A stretch of 64,000 nt of DNA from Rhodocyclaceae bacterium (GTDB lineage: Bacteria > Pseudomonadota > Gammaproteobacteria > Burkholderiales > Rhodocyclaceae), in the NCBI GenBank assembly GCA_020445765.1, contig JAGRFY010000025.1, positions 1 to 64,000 on the forward strand. Direction: 5' to 3'. Below are positions 9,614-15,984 of the stretch, piece after piece (within the stretch, counting starts at the first letter, position 1; every line of letters begins with the position of its first letter). The notes beneath the pieces were generated by a model that saw only the letters and a list, made by a program, of their open reading frames with translations, was not told where the DNA came from and made no database searches. Both the position numbers and the translations under genes were made by a program.

Positions 9614-10648
9614 ATGGAGATTACGACAATCGGAGTCGACCTGGCCAAGAGCGTATTCCAGGTGCACGGGGTCGATCAGCGCGGCAAGACGGTCCTGCGC
9701 AAACAGCTCAGGCGCGACCAAGTGGCCAAGTTCATGGCCAACATGCCGCCCTGCCTGGTGGGTATGGAAGCTTGTGGCAGCGCGCATCACTGGGCGCGCA
9801 AGATGCAGAGCTTCGGGCACACCGTCAGGCTCATGTCGCCGCAGTTCGTGAAGCCCTACGTGAAGACCAACAAGAACGACGCTGCGGATGCCGAAGCGAT
9901 CTGCGAGGCCGTTGCACGGCCGAACATGCGATACGTGCCGATCAAGAGTGTCGAGCAGCAGGCGGTGCTGTCGTTGCACCGGGTTCGGCAGGGCTTCGTC
10001 TCGGCGCGCACTGCGCAGGCGAACCAGATCCGAGGATTGCTTGCCGAGTTCGGCCTGGTGCTTCCGAAGGGAATCGGCACGTTGCGCAATCAGTTGTGGG
10101 GGCTCGTCGAGAAGGCAGGCGATGAGCTGCCGGAAGTGTTCCAGCGGCTGATGCGGCGTCTCTATGAAAACTTGGTGGAACTGGATCGGCAAGTGGATGA
10201 ACTCGAGGCGCAGATCAAGCAATGGCACCGCAGCTGTGAGCTGAGCCAGCGCTTGGAGCAGATTCCAGGGATCGGGCCACTCACCGCCACGGCGTTGGTG
10301 ACATCGATCGCCGACGCACGCAGCTTCAAAAATGGCCGGCAGCTGGCCGCATGGTTGGGCCTTGTCCCGCGGCAGCACTCCAGCGGTGGGAAGCCGACAC
10401 TGTTGGGCATCAGCAAGCGCGGTGACGTTTACTTGAGAACCTTGCTGATCCACGGCGCACGCGCCGCGATTCTGGCGGCGAAGCGGCATGCGAAGTCGAA
10501 TCCCTGGCTGAGCAATTTGCTCAGCCGACGAAATCCGAATATTGCTGCCGTTGCTTTAGCGAACAAGAACGCAAGAACCGTCTGGGCCTTACTCGCCCAC
10601 GACCGGCAGTTCCGGGTCGATTACGTGCCGAGATTGCCAACCGCGTAA
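9614..10648 (+). CDS. IS110/IS1111-family transposase
   Basis: A 344-residue DEDD recombinase. The N-terminal RuvC-like domain shows GVDLAKSVFQVHG, MEACGSAHHW and KNDAADAEAI, covering the acidic residues. The C-terminal Transposase_20 domain contains IPGIGPLTATALV and WLGLVPRQHSSGGK with the conserved serine. The ATG at 9614 follows a GGAGG site at 9601-9605. A longer frame opening at 9560 has no ribosome site and is less likely. The protein is full length with no frameshift, so the element may still be active. Confidence 0.93.
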   Translation: MEITTIGVDLAKSVFQVHGVDQRGKTVLRKQLRRDQVAKFMANMPPCLVGMEACGSAHHWARKMQSFGHTVRLMSPQFVKPYVKTNKNDAADAEAICEAVARPNMRYVPIKSVEQQAVLSLHRVRQGFVSARTAQANQIRGLLAEFGLVLPKGIGTLRNQLWGLVEKAGDELPEVFQRLMRRLYENLVELDRQVDELEAQIKQWHRSCELSQRLEQIPGIGPLTATALVTSIADARSFKNGRQLAAWLGLVPRQHSSGGKPTLLGISKRGDVYLRTLLIHGARAAILAAKRHAKSNPWLSNLLSRRNPNIAAVALANKNARTVWALLAHDRQFRVDYVPRLPTA

Positions 10649-10916
10649 CTCGAACCGAACCCACGCAGGAGCGAACAGGAAGCATTTCCACCGATTGCTC
10701 TGGCAATCATGCAGTGATGGCGAAACAGGTAAGACCGTGGTTGACCAAACCCATCCGGGGCGACGCACTTCGAGTGCATTGAATCGATCGGGACTCAACC
10801 AGCGCATTCCATCAGGGACAGCGGTTTTGCCGCAGCGAAAGTCCGAATGTACGGCTGCAAGCTTGCCTTCCCACCATCATCAAGTGAATGCTGGGCAAAT
10901 CGGGGGCGTCCATGTA
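10649..10916 (+). ncRNA. Candidate bridge RNA (seekRNA) region in the right end of the IS element
   Basis: This stretch has no plausible gene. It contains at least three hairpins: GATTGC/GCAATC around TCTG (10693-10708), GCACT/AGTGC around TCG (10765-10777) and GCGG/CCGC around TTTTG (10821-10833). IS110-family recombinases are guided by an RNA encoded in a non-coding end of the element, which in the IS1111 group lies downstream of the transposase. The position and hairpins fit this; the RNA ends and its target-pairing loops were not determined. Confidence 0.45.
10902..10913 (-). repeat. Right subterminal inverted repeat of the IS1111-type element
   Basis: The exact reverse complement of ATGGACGCCCCC at 9532-9543. 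Confidence 0.85.
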
Positions 10917-10929
10917 CGGCCCCGGTTTC

Positions 10930-11175
10930 CTAGACACCCTGTAGCCTCATGAAGGAGGTGCAACGGAACTCATCGCCCAGTTGTCCCTTCATCCAGCTGC
11001 ACGCCATTCCGCGGTCGTTCTTCAAGTGGCCGATCACCGGTTCCACGGCTTGCCGGCGCTTGAGCCATCTGCGCTGGCGCGTTGTCAGCCGATTGGCCTT
11101 GCCACGGTGGCTGATGTCCACGCCCGGGATGTCTATACCGCGATAGCCCAGTTCCGAAGCGAGGGCTCTTGGCTG
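10930..11175 (-). pseudogene. C-terminal remnant of a transposase resembling the IS5 family
   Basis: Reading leftward, the frame encodes ALASELGYRGIDIPGV, SHRGKANRLTTRQRRWLKRR and QAVEPVIGHLKNDRGM, which resemble the C-terminal catalytic part of IS5-family transposases (GYRG and the VEPVIGHLK region with the third acidic residue position). It ends abnormally at TAG (10930-10932), close to the right end of the IS1111-type element. No start codon or N-terminal catalytic part is present upstream, where the integrase gene ends. It is a decayed fragment, probably cut by the later IS insertion. Family assignment is by eye. Confidence 0.6.
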
Positions 11176-11248
11176 CCCCCCAAGTAGCTGTGGTGACCGT
11201 GTCCCCTGTCAGCAAAAGGGCTTGCGCATGGTCTTCATCTAGTCGATG

Positions 11249-12454
11249 TCATTTTCCATGCACGCGGCTCAGAGATCTTAGTTCGTCCAAGTAGTCCGCC
11301 CATTTCTGCATCAGCGCCCTCCGCTCTGGCAGGTACTCGGCGAAGTTGTAGGACGCGCTCACCTTGTTCCGCTCACCGTGAGCCAATTGCCGTTCAATCA
11401 CCGCGTGGGAATAGCCCAACTCATGAAGGAGCGTCGACGCCATAGATCGGAAGCCGTGTCCGGTCATTTCGTCCTTTGAGTAGCCCATGCGACGGAGCGC
11501 CGCATTGACAGTGTTTTCGCTCATCGGTCGTGCCCGGGATCGCTCACCCGGGAATACGAAACGCCCGTGTCCGGTAAGCGGCTCGATTTCCTTCAGGATG
11601 GCAATCGATTGCTGTGACAGCGGAATAATGTGCTGCTCACCCATCTTCATTTTTGCGGCGGGGATACGCCATTCGGCACGCTCCAGGTCGAACTCGACCC
11701 ATTCTGCGTGGCGCAACTCGCCAGGCCGGACAAATACCAGCGGCGCCAGACGAAGGGCAATCCGCGTAACGAAGCTCCCTGTGAAGCCGTCGATGGCGCG
11801 AAGCAGGGCACCAACTTCTTTCGGGTCCGTTATGCTCGCGTGATGGCGCACGCTTGGCGGCGGCAGGATGTCCCGCAGTTCGATGTCGCGTGACGGGTCT
11901 CTCTCGCACAGGCCATGGCCGACGCCGTATCGGAAGATGCGCCCGCACAGATTGTGTGTGCGCTTGGCAATGTCCAGTGCGCCGCGACCTTCGATTCGGC
12001 GGAGTATTGCTATAAGGTCAGGCGCCGCGAGTTCGGCGATTGGCCGTCGTCCCATCCACGGGAACACGTCGCCCTCGAGCATGGCCAGGTGCTTTGCTCT
12101 GGTGTTTTCGGTGAGGGTTGGTGCCACCTTGGTGATCCAGGTCCTGGCGACAGCCTCGAAGCTGGCATCACCTGCAATGCGCGAGCGTTCCCTCGCGGCC
12201 TTCTTCTCTGCTGACGGATCGACGCCGTCCGCGATCATCTGCCTTGCCTGCGCCGCCTGCTTGCGAGCGACAGGGCCGCGCACATCGGGGTACTTCCCCA
12301 GCGCCAGCATCTTCTCCTTGCCGGCGAAGCGATAGCGCAGGCGCCATAGCTTTCCACCGGCCGGGGATACTTCCAGGTGCAGACCGCCACCGTCGGCCAA
12401 CTTGTAGGCCTTTTCGCGGGGCTGGGCGTTCTTGATCTCTTTGTCCGTCAACAT
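11249..12454 (-). CDS. int: P4-type tyrosine integrase of the genomic island
   Basis: A 401-residue phage-type integrase. The N-terminal arm-binding domain begins MLTDKEIKNAQPREKAYKLA (DUF4102-type), the SAM-like core domain follows at about 100-185, and the catalytic domain carries the Arg in LVFVRPGELRHAEW, the HxxR box (HGFRSM), a second His (LAHGERN) and the nucleophile Tyr in SASYNFAEYL. All catalytic positions are present. The ATG at 12454 gives the usual family start; the open frame extends 20 codons further upstream but through the repeat cluster. It should catalyse site-specific insertion at the adjacent tRNA-Leu 3' end. Confidence 0.92.
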   Translation of the reverse strand: MLTDKEIKNAQPREKAYKLADGGGLHLEVSPAGGKLWRLRYRFAGKEKMLALGKYPDVRGPVARKQAAQARQMIADGVDPSAEKKAARERSRIAGDASFEAVARTWITKVAPTLTENTRAKHLAMLEGDVFPWMGRRPIAELAAPDLIAILRRIEGRGALDIAKRTHNLCGRIFRYGVGHGLCERDPSRDIELRDILPPPSVRHHASITDPKEVGALLRAIDGFTGSFVTRIALRLAPLVFVRPGELRHAEWVEFDLERAEWRIPAAKMKMGEQHIIPLSQQSIAILKEIEPLTGHGRFVFPGERSRARPMSENTVNAALRRMGYSKDEMTGHGFRSMASTLLHELGYSHAVIERQLAHGERNKVSASYNFAEYLPERRALMQKWADYLDELRSLSRVHGK

Positions 12455-12465
12455 CTTGACACCTT

Positions 12466-12524
12466 GCGGGTAGATTTTCGGGAATAAAGCGCCGAATACG
12501 GAATCTACCCTCAAATCTACCCGC
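12466..12524. promoter_or_regulatory. Repeat cluster upstream of the integrase (candidate arm-type or operator sites)
   Basis: GCGGGTAGATTT at 12466-12477 and its exact complement AAATCTACCCGC at 12513-12524 form a 12-bp inverted repeat. A third copy of the core (AATCTACCC, 12502-12510) lies directly before the second. All three lie 12-70 bp upstream of the integrase start and between it and the tRNA. They could bind integrase arms, an excisionase or an autorepressor. Confidence 0.5.
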
Positions 12525-12638
12525 AGAATAGTCTAGCTGTCGGTAGTTTGCGCTGTCCTTTCATAGACGAAAAAACGGGTTTTATGCTTGATATTGCAGG
12601 ATTTTGTCGACATTCATGGCTTGCCATGGATCAGTGAT

Positions 12639-12723
12639 TGGTGCCCGGAGCGGGAGTCGAACCCGCACGCCTCGCGGCTCCGGATTTTAAGTCCGGTGTG
12701 TCTACCGATTTCACCACCCGGGC
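12639..12723 (-). tRNA. tRNA-Leu (anticodon UAA)
   Basis: An 85-nt gene on the minus strand, from GCCCGGG at the 5' acceptor arm to a 3' end reading TCCGGGCACCA, with CCA encoded. The anticodon arm is CCGGA / CTTAAAA / TCCGG, giving anticodon TAA. The T-arm reads GCGGGTTCGACTCCCGC and a long variable arm of leucine type is present. Acceptor pairs close with one G-U. The 3' half is the likely attachment site of the island on its left. It lies directly downstream of minE on the same strand. Confidence 0.95.
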
Positions 12724-12741
12724 AGATGCCGGCTGCCGCCG

Positions 12742-13014
12742 TCAGTGATCGCGATCGCGCTCCTGTTCCGGCAGCACGATGTTGACTTCGAGCACCTCGT
12801 AGTTGTCCTGCTTCTCGAGCTGGACCTTGATGTCGTCCGGATTGACCTTGACGTATTTCGAGATGACCTGAATCAGGTCGCGCTGCAGGTCCGGCAGAAA
12901 GTCGGGACCGTCGCCGCCGCCGACGTGCTCGCGGGCGATGATCAGCTGCAGGCGCTCCTTGGCGATCGACGCGGTACGCTTCTTCTCGCCGAACAGGTAG
13001 GAGAGCAGTGACAT
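12742..13014 (-). CDS. minE: Cell division topological specificity factor MinE
   Basis: A 90-residue protein matching MinE along its whole length: N-terminal membrane/MinD-contact segment ([20 protein letters not shown]), helix with [10 protein letters not shown], and the topological domain with [19 protein letters not shown]. It displaces MinD from the membrane and drives pole-to-pole oscillation so that the Z ring forms at mid-cell. It is the third gene of minCDE, 3 bp after minD. The tail is acidic and basic (QERDRDH), which is not unusual. Confidence 0.96.
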   Translation of the reverse strand: MSLLSYLFGEKKRTASIAKERLQLIIAREHVGGGDGPDFLPDLQRDLIQVISKYVKVNPDDIKVQLEKQDNYEVLEVNIVLPEQERDRDH

Positions 13015-13017
13015 GAC

Positions 13018-13830
13018 TTACTTCCCTCCGAAGAGGCGCTTGAGGATGCCCGGCTTGTCGTAGTCCACGAAGCGCAGCGGGCGCTCTTCCTGCAGGAAGC
13101 GGGCGACCACGTCCTGGTAGGCCTCGGAGACGTCCGTGCCCTTGAGGTGGATCGCCGGCGTGCCCTGGTTGGAGGCATGGAGCACGTTCTCGGATTCCGG
13201 GATCACGCCGATCAGCGGCACCCGCAGCAGTTCCTGGATGTCCTTGTACGACAGCATCTCGCCGTCATCGACCCGCTTCGGCGAATAGCGGGTGACCAGC
13301 AGGTGCTCCTTGACCGGGTCGCGGCCTTCCTGGGCGCGACGCGATTTCGACTGCAGGATGCCGAGGATGCGGTCCGAGTCGCGCACCGAGGAGACCTCCG
13401 GGTTGGAGACCACCAGGGCTTCGTCGGCGAAGGTCAGGGCCAGCACGGCGCCGCGCTCGATGCCGGCCGGGGAGTCGCAGACGACGAAGTCGAAGGCCAT
13501 GTGTTCGAGTTCCTGCAGCACCTTCTCGACCCCTTCCTCGGTCAGCGCGTCCTTGTCGCGGGTCTGGGAGGCGGGCAGGATGAACAGGTTCTCGGTGTTC
13601 TTGTCCTTGATCAGGGCCTGGGTCAGCTTGGCTTCGCCGTTGATCACGTTGACCAGGTCGTAGACCACGCGGCGCTCGCAGCCCATGATCAGGTCGAGGT
13701 TGCGCAGGCCGACGTCGAAGTCGATGACCGCGGTCTTGAAGCCGCGCAGCGCGAGGCCAGATGAGAATGCAGCACTCGTGGTGGTCTTGCCGACCCCACC
13801 TTTGCCCGAAGTTACGACGATTACGCGCAC
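13018..13830 (-). CDS. minD: Septum site-determining ATPase MinD
   Basis: A 270-residue ParA/MinD ATPase. It starts with the deviant Walker A (VTSGKGGVGKTTTSAAF), has the DFDVGLRNLDLIMGC box, SPAGIERGA, and a C-terminal amphipathic membrane-targeting helix (GILKRLFGGK). It binds the membrane with ATP, recruits MinC and is released by MinE. Gene order minC-minD-minE is standard, and the gap to minC is 36 bp. Confidence 0.97.
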   Translation of the reverse strand: MRVIVVTSGKGGVGKTTTSAAFSSGLALRGFKTAVIDFDVGLRNLDLIMGCERRVVYDLVNVINGEAKLTQALIKDKNTENLFILPASQTRDKDALTEEGVEKVLQELEHMAFDFVVCDSPAGIERGAVLALTFADEALVVSNPEVSSVRDSDRILGILQSKSRRAQEGRDPVKEHLLVTRYSPKRVDDGEMLSYKDIQELLRVPLIGVIPESENVLHASNQGTPAIHLKGTDVSEAYQDVVARFLQEERPLRFVDYDKPGILKRLFGGK

Positions 13831-13866
13831 GATGACCTCTTGTCCTTGTGTTCCGGTGGGGCTGGT

Positions 13867-14649
13867 CTAGTCCAGCGATAGTGGCTCTACGTTCAGTTCC
13901 TGCCGGTCGCCGCTCTCGCGCAGCCGGACCTGGGTGGCCCGGCCGGCGACGGCGGGCGGTATCCCGCGTTCGAAGGTGCGATAGACGCCGGCGATCGAGA
14001 CCAGCTCGGGACCGAAGTTCGAGCTGAACACGCGGGCGCGGACATCGCCGTGGGCGCCGGCCAGCGCGCGTCCGCGCAGTGGGCCGTAGCAGTGGATGCT
14101 GCCGTCGGCGATGACTTCGGCGCCGGGGCTGACGCCGCCCAGCAGCACCAGGTCGGCGTTGCGGGCATAGATCTGCTGGCCCGATCGCAGCGGCCGATCG
14201 ATGAACATCGTCGGTGCCACGGTCGGGGTCGGCGGCGTGGCCGGTGTCGGTGCGGGCGGGGGGGGCGGCTGCGGTTCGGGGGCGGCGACCGGGCGGGCCT
14301 CGGCAGCCGCCGGCGAGGCGCGGGCATGTTCCGGCGCCAGGATCGCGATTCCAGCGTGCCTGGCGCTGGCGACGAGTGCTTCGGGCAGGTTGCAGACCGC
14401 GATCGGCTGCGTGCGATAGCGCCGAAGCAGGCTCATCAGTCCGGTCCAGTCGACCCGTGCAGGGACCTGGGGCAGGGCTGCGAAGTCGAGCACCAGGGGT
14501 TCGCCGCTGAAGAAATCTGGCATGCCGCCGAGCATCACGTGCAGTGCATCGGCGAGCTTTGCCGGCTCGGTCTCGCGCAGCAGCGCGACCATGACGCCGA
14601 GGTTGCTGTCGCAGAATTCGACGGGCTTGGGTGCTGATGCGTCGGTCAT
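13867..14649 (-). CDS. minC: Septum site-determining protein MinC (FtsZ inhibitor)
   Basis: A 260-residue protein. The N-terminal domain (about 1-105) is followed by an Ala/Pro-rich linker (about 110-145), then the right-handed beta-helix MinC_C domain with LRSGQQIYARNADLVLLGGV, GAEVIADGSIHCYGPLRGRA and ISIAGVYRTF-like strands. It blocks FtsZ assembly away from mid-cell together with MinD. The proline linker is encoded over a run of eight G on the plus strand (14258-14265), a possible slippage tract. First gene of minCDE. Confidence 0.93.
   Translation of the reverse strand: MTDASAPKPVEFCDSNLGVMVALLRETEPAKLADALHVMLGGMPDFFSGEPLVLDFAALPQVPARVDWTGLMSLLRRYRTQPIAVCNLPEALVASARHAGIAILAPEHARASPAAAEARPVAAPEPQPPPPPAPTPATPPTPTVAPTMFIDRPLRSGQQIYARNADLVLLGGVSPGAEVIADGSIHCYGPLRGRALAGAHGDVRARVFSSNFGPELVSIAGVYRTFERGIPPAVAGRATQVRLRESGDRQELNVEPLSLD
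14258..14265. repeat. Homopolymer G8 tract inside the minC linker
   Basis: Eight consecutive G on the plus strand (C on the coding strand) lie in the proline-rich linker codons of minC. A one-base slip would frameshift the C-terminal domain. Confidence 0.8.
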
Positions 14650-14731
14650 TGGCGTCGGGACTGCCGGCTAAATCGGTGAAGTCTACTTTTCGCTGCTGTC
14701 GCGGGCAAGTTGGCACGCCCCGCGGCGTCGC

Positions 14732-15598
14732 TCACTGCAGGGTCGGCGGATCGTCGATCAGGGCGCGGAGCTCGTCTGCGTCGAAGACGTACTCGTGGTT
14801 CGACAGTTCGTCCTGGATCCGTGCCTCGCCCTGTTCGTCGATGATGCGTTCGATCTCCTCGCGGCCGAGGCTGCGCAGCACGTCGGCGATGCGTTCGCGG
14901 TCGCGGGGCCAGTCGTGGCGCAGCGGTCGGCCTGCAAACAGGCGCACGGTCTCTTCGTGGAACAGTCGCCGAAGCAGGTCCTCGCAGTCGAGTCGCAGCA
15001 GTTCGTCACCGGTGACGGTGGCGGCGAGCTGGTGCACCCGCGCCCAGCCGTCGGCGTCGTGCTCGTCAGCGCCCGGCAGCTTCTGCACGAACAGGCAACT
15101 TGCGCTGTCGCCGTCGGCGGCGAGCCACAGGCCGGTCTGCTGCTGCTCCGAGCGCGCCAGGTAATGGGAGAACATCGCGGCCACCGAGTCGCCTTCGATC
15201 GGCACGAAGCTCTGGTAGGGGCGGTCGAGGCCGGCGACGTCGAGGGTCAGCATCAGGCGGCCGTCGGCGAACAGCCGGGCCGGCGGCAGAGCGGGATCGA
15301 AGTCCTGCGCGCGGGCGTGGCCGCGAATGTTCAGGCTGGCGTCGCAATCGACCACCAGCAGTTCGATCGGGCCATGGCCCTGCAACTGGAAGGTCAGGCG
15401 GCCCGGCTGCTTCAGGTTGCCGGCGATCACCGCGGTCACCGCGGCGACTTGGCCGAGCACCTTCGCCAGCGCCGGTGGATAGGCCCGCCCGTGCTGCATG
15501 CGCCGCCATACGTCGCCGAGGCGGGCGACGGCACCGCGGATCTCGAGATCCTCGAATAGGAAGCGGCGGACATAGCTGTCGCCGACCGGCTCAGTCAT
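14732..15598 (-). CDS. hslO: Hsp33-family chaperone HslO lacking the zinc/redox-switch cysteines
   Basis: A 288-residue protein that aligns by eye with Hsp33 from VRRFLFEDLEIRGAVARLGD through the whole N-terminal substrate-binding domain (FQLQGHGPIELLVVDCD, SFVPIEGDSVAAMFSHYLARS). In active Hsp33 the C-terminal switch has CxC and CxxC. Here those positions read RHDWPRDRER (about 227-236) and QDELSN (about 262-267), with no cysteine. The remaining C-terminal helices (IADVLRSLGREEIERIIDEQ) are kept. The fold is conserved but zinc binding and thiol activation cannot work as in E. coli. The start chosen overlaps the upstream ArsC/Spx-like gene by eight bases. Confidence 0.85.
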   Translation of the reverse strand: MTEPVGDSYVRRFLFEDLEIRGAVARLGDVWRRMQHGRAYPPALAKVLGQVAAVTAVIAGNLKQPGRLTFQLQGHGPIELLVVDCDASLNIRGHARAQDFDPALPPARLFADGRLMLTLDVAGLDRPYQSFVPIEGDSVAAMFSHYLARSEQQQTGLWLAADGDSASCLFVQKLPGADEHDADGWARVHQLAATVTGDELLRLDCEDLLRRLFHEETVRLFAGRPLRHDWPRDRERIADVLRSLGREEIERIIDEQGEARIQDELSNHEYVFDADELRALIDDPPTLQ

Positions 15599-15950
15599 CG
15601 CGTCGCCCCAGAAAACTCGAGAAGGTGGACGGCGCAAAGCCGACCAGCAGATGGCCGTCGTCGGTCTCGACCACCGGGCGCCGGATCAGGCTCGGATTGT
15701 CCTGCATCAGCTGCACCGCCGCCGACTGGGTGTCGATCTCGCGCTGCTCCGGCGACAGCCGGCGCCAGGTCGTGCCCCGCGTATTGACCAGCGTGCGCCA
15801 GCCCAGCACCTTGCACCAGTCGTGCAGGCGCTGCGAATCGATGCCGGCCTTGCGGTAGTCGTGAAAGTCGTAGGCGACGTCGTGCTCGTTCAGCCAGGCG
15901 AAGGCCTTCTTCATCGTGTCGCAGTTGCGGATGCCGTAGATCGTCGTCAT
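15591..15950 (-). CDS. ArsC/Spx-family thioredoxin-fold protein (YffB-like)
   Basis: A 119-residue protein beginning TTIYGIRNCDTMKKAFAWL. It has a single active-site-type Cys in the GIRNCDT motif and the RRPVVE segment late in the chain, typical of the YffB branch of the ArsC/Spx family. These are glutathione- or thioredoxin-dependent reductase-like proteins whose substrate is usually unknown; true arsenate reductase activity is not implied. It lies between tex and hslO and overlaps hslO, so the two are co-expressed. A start nine codons upstream is possible. Confidence 0.8.
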   Translation of the reverse strand: MTTIYGIRNCDTMKKAFAWLNEHDVAYDFHDYRKAGIDSQRLHDWCKVLGWRTLVNTRGTTWRRLSPEQREIDTQSAAVQLMQDNPSLIRRPVVETDDGHLLVGFAPSTFSSFLGRRDD

Positions 15951-15984
15951 GCCGGGTCGGTGCAAAGCCGTGAAAGGGCGGATT

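Larger units (their letters stand above)
9525..10916 (+). mobile_element. IS110-family insertion sequence, IS1111 type, apparently intact
   Basis: One transposase gene is flanked by 12-bp inverted repeats, ATGGACGCCCCC at 9532-9543 and its complement at 10902-10913. Short subterminal repeats and a long non-coding right end (about 265 bp after the transposase stop) are typical of the IS1111 group. In that group the true ends lie roughly 7 bp outside the left and 3 bp outside the right repeat, which gives the coordinates used here. The exact ends are inferred by analogy. No target duplication is expected for this family. Confidence 0.8.
1..12639. mobile_element. Right end of a genomic island integrated at tRNA-Leu, carrying a metal-efflux operon
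   Basis: A P4-type tyrosine integrase gene lies just downstream of the 3' end of tRNA-Leu and is transcribed away from it, the usual layout of an island that targets a tRNA 3' end. Inside are a transposase remnant, an IS1111-type element and a long metal-efflux operon. To the right of the tRNA only housekeeping genes are seen (minCDE, hslO, tex). The island's other end, which should repeat the tRNA 3' sequence, lies beyond the left edge. The boundary at the tRNA is inferred from layout; no second att copy was found in the window. Confidence 0.7.

Noticed and set aside
10970..11215. 81-residue minus-strand frame over the transposase remnant
   Set aside because: The neighbouring frame gives the recognisable GYRG and VEPVIGHLK transposase blocks; this one does not.
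1..12638. Second att copy of the tRNA-Leu 3' end
   Set aside because: No convincing repeat of the tRNA end was seen in the island part of the window; it is expected to lie further left.
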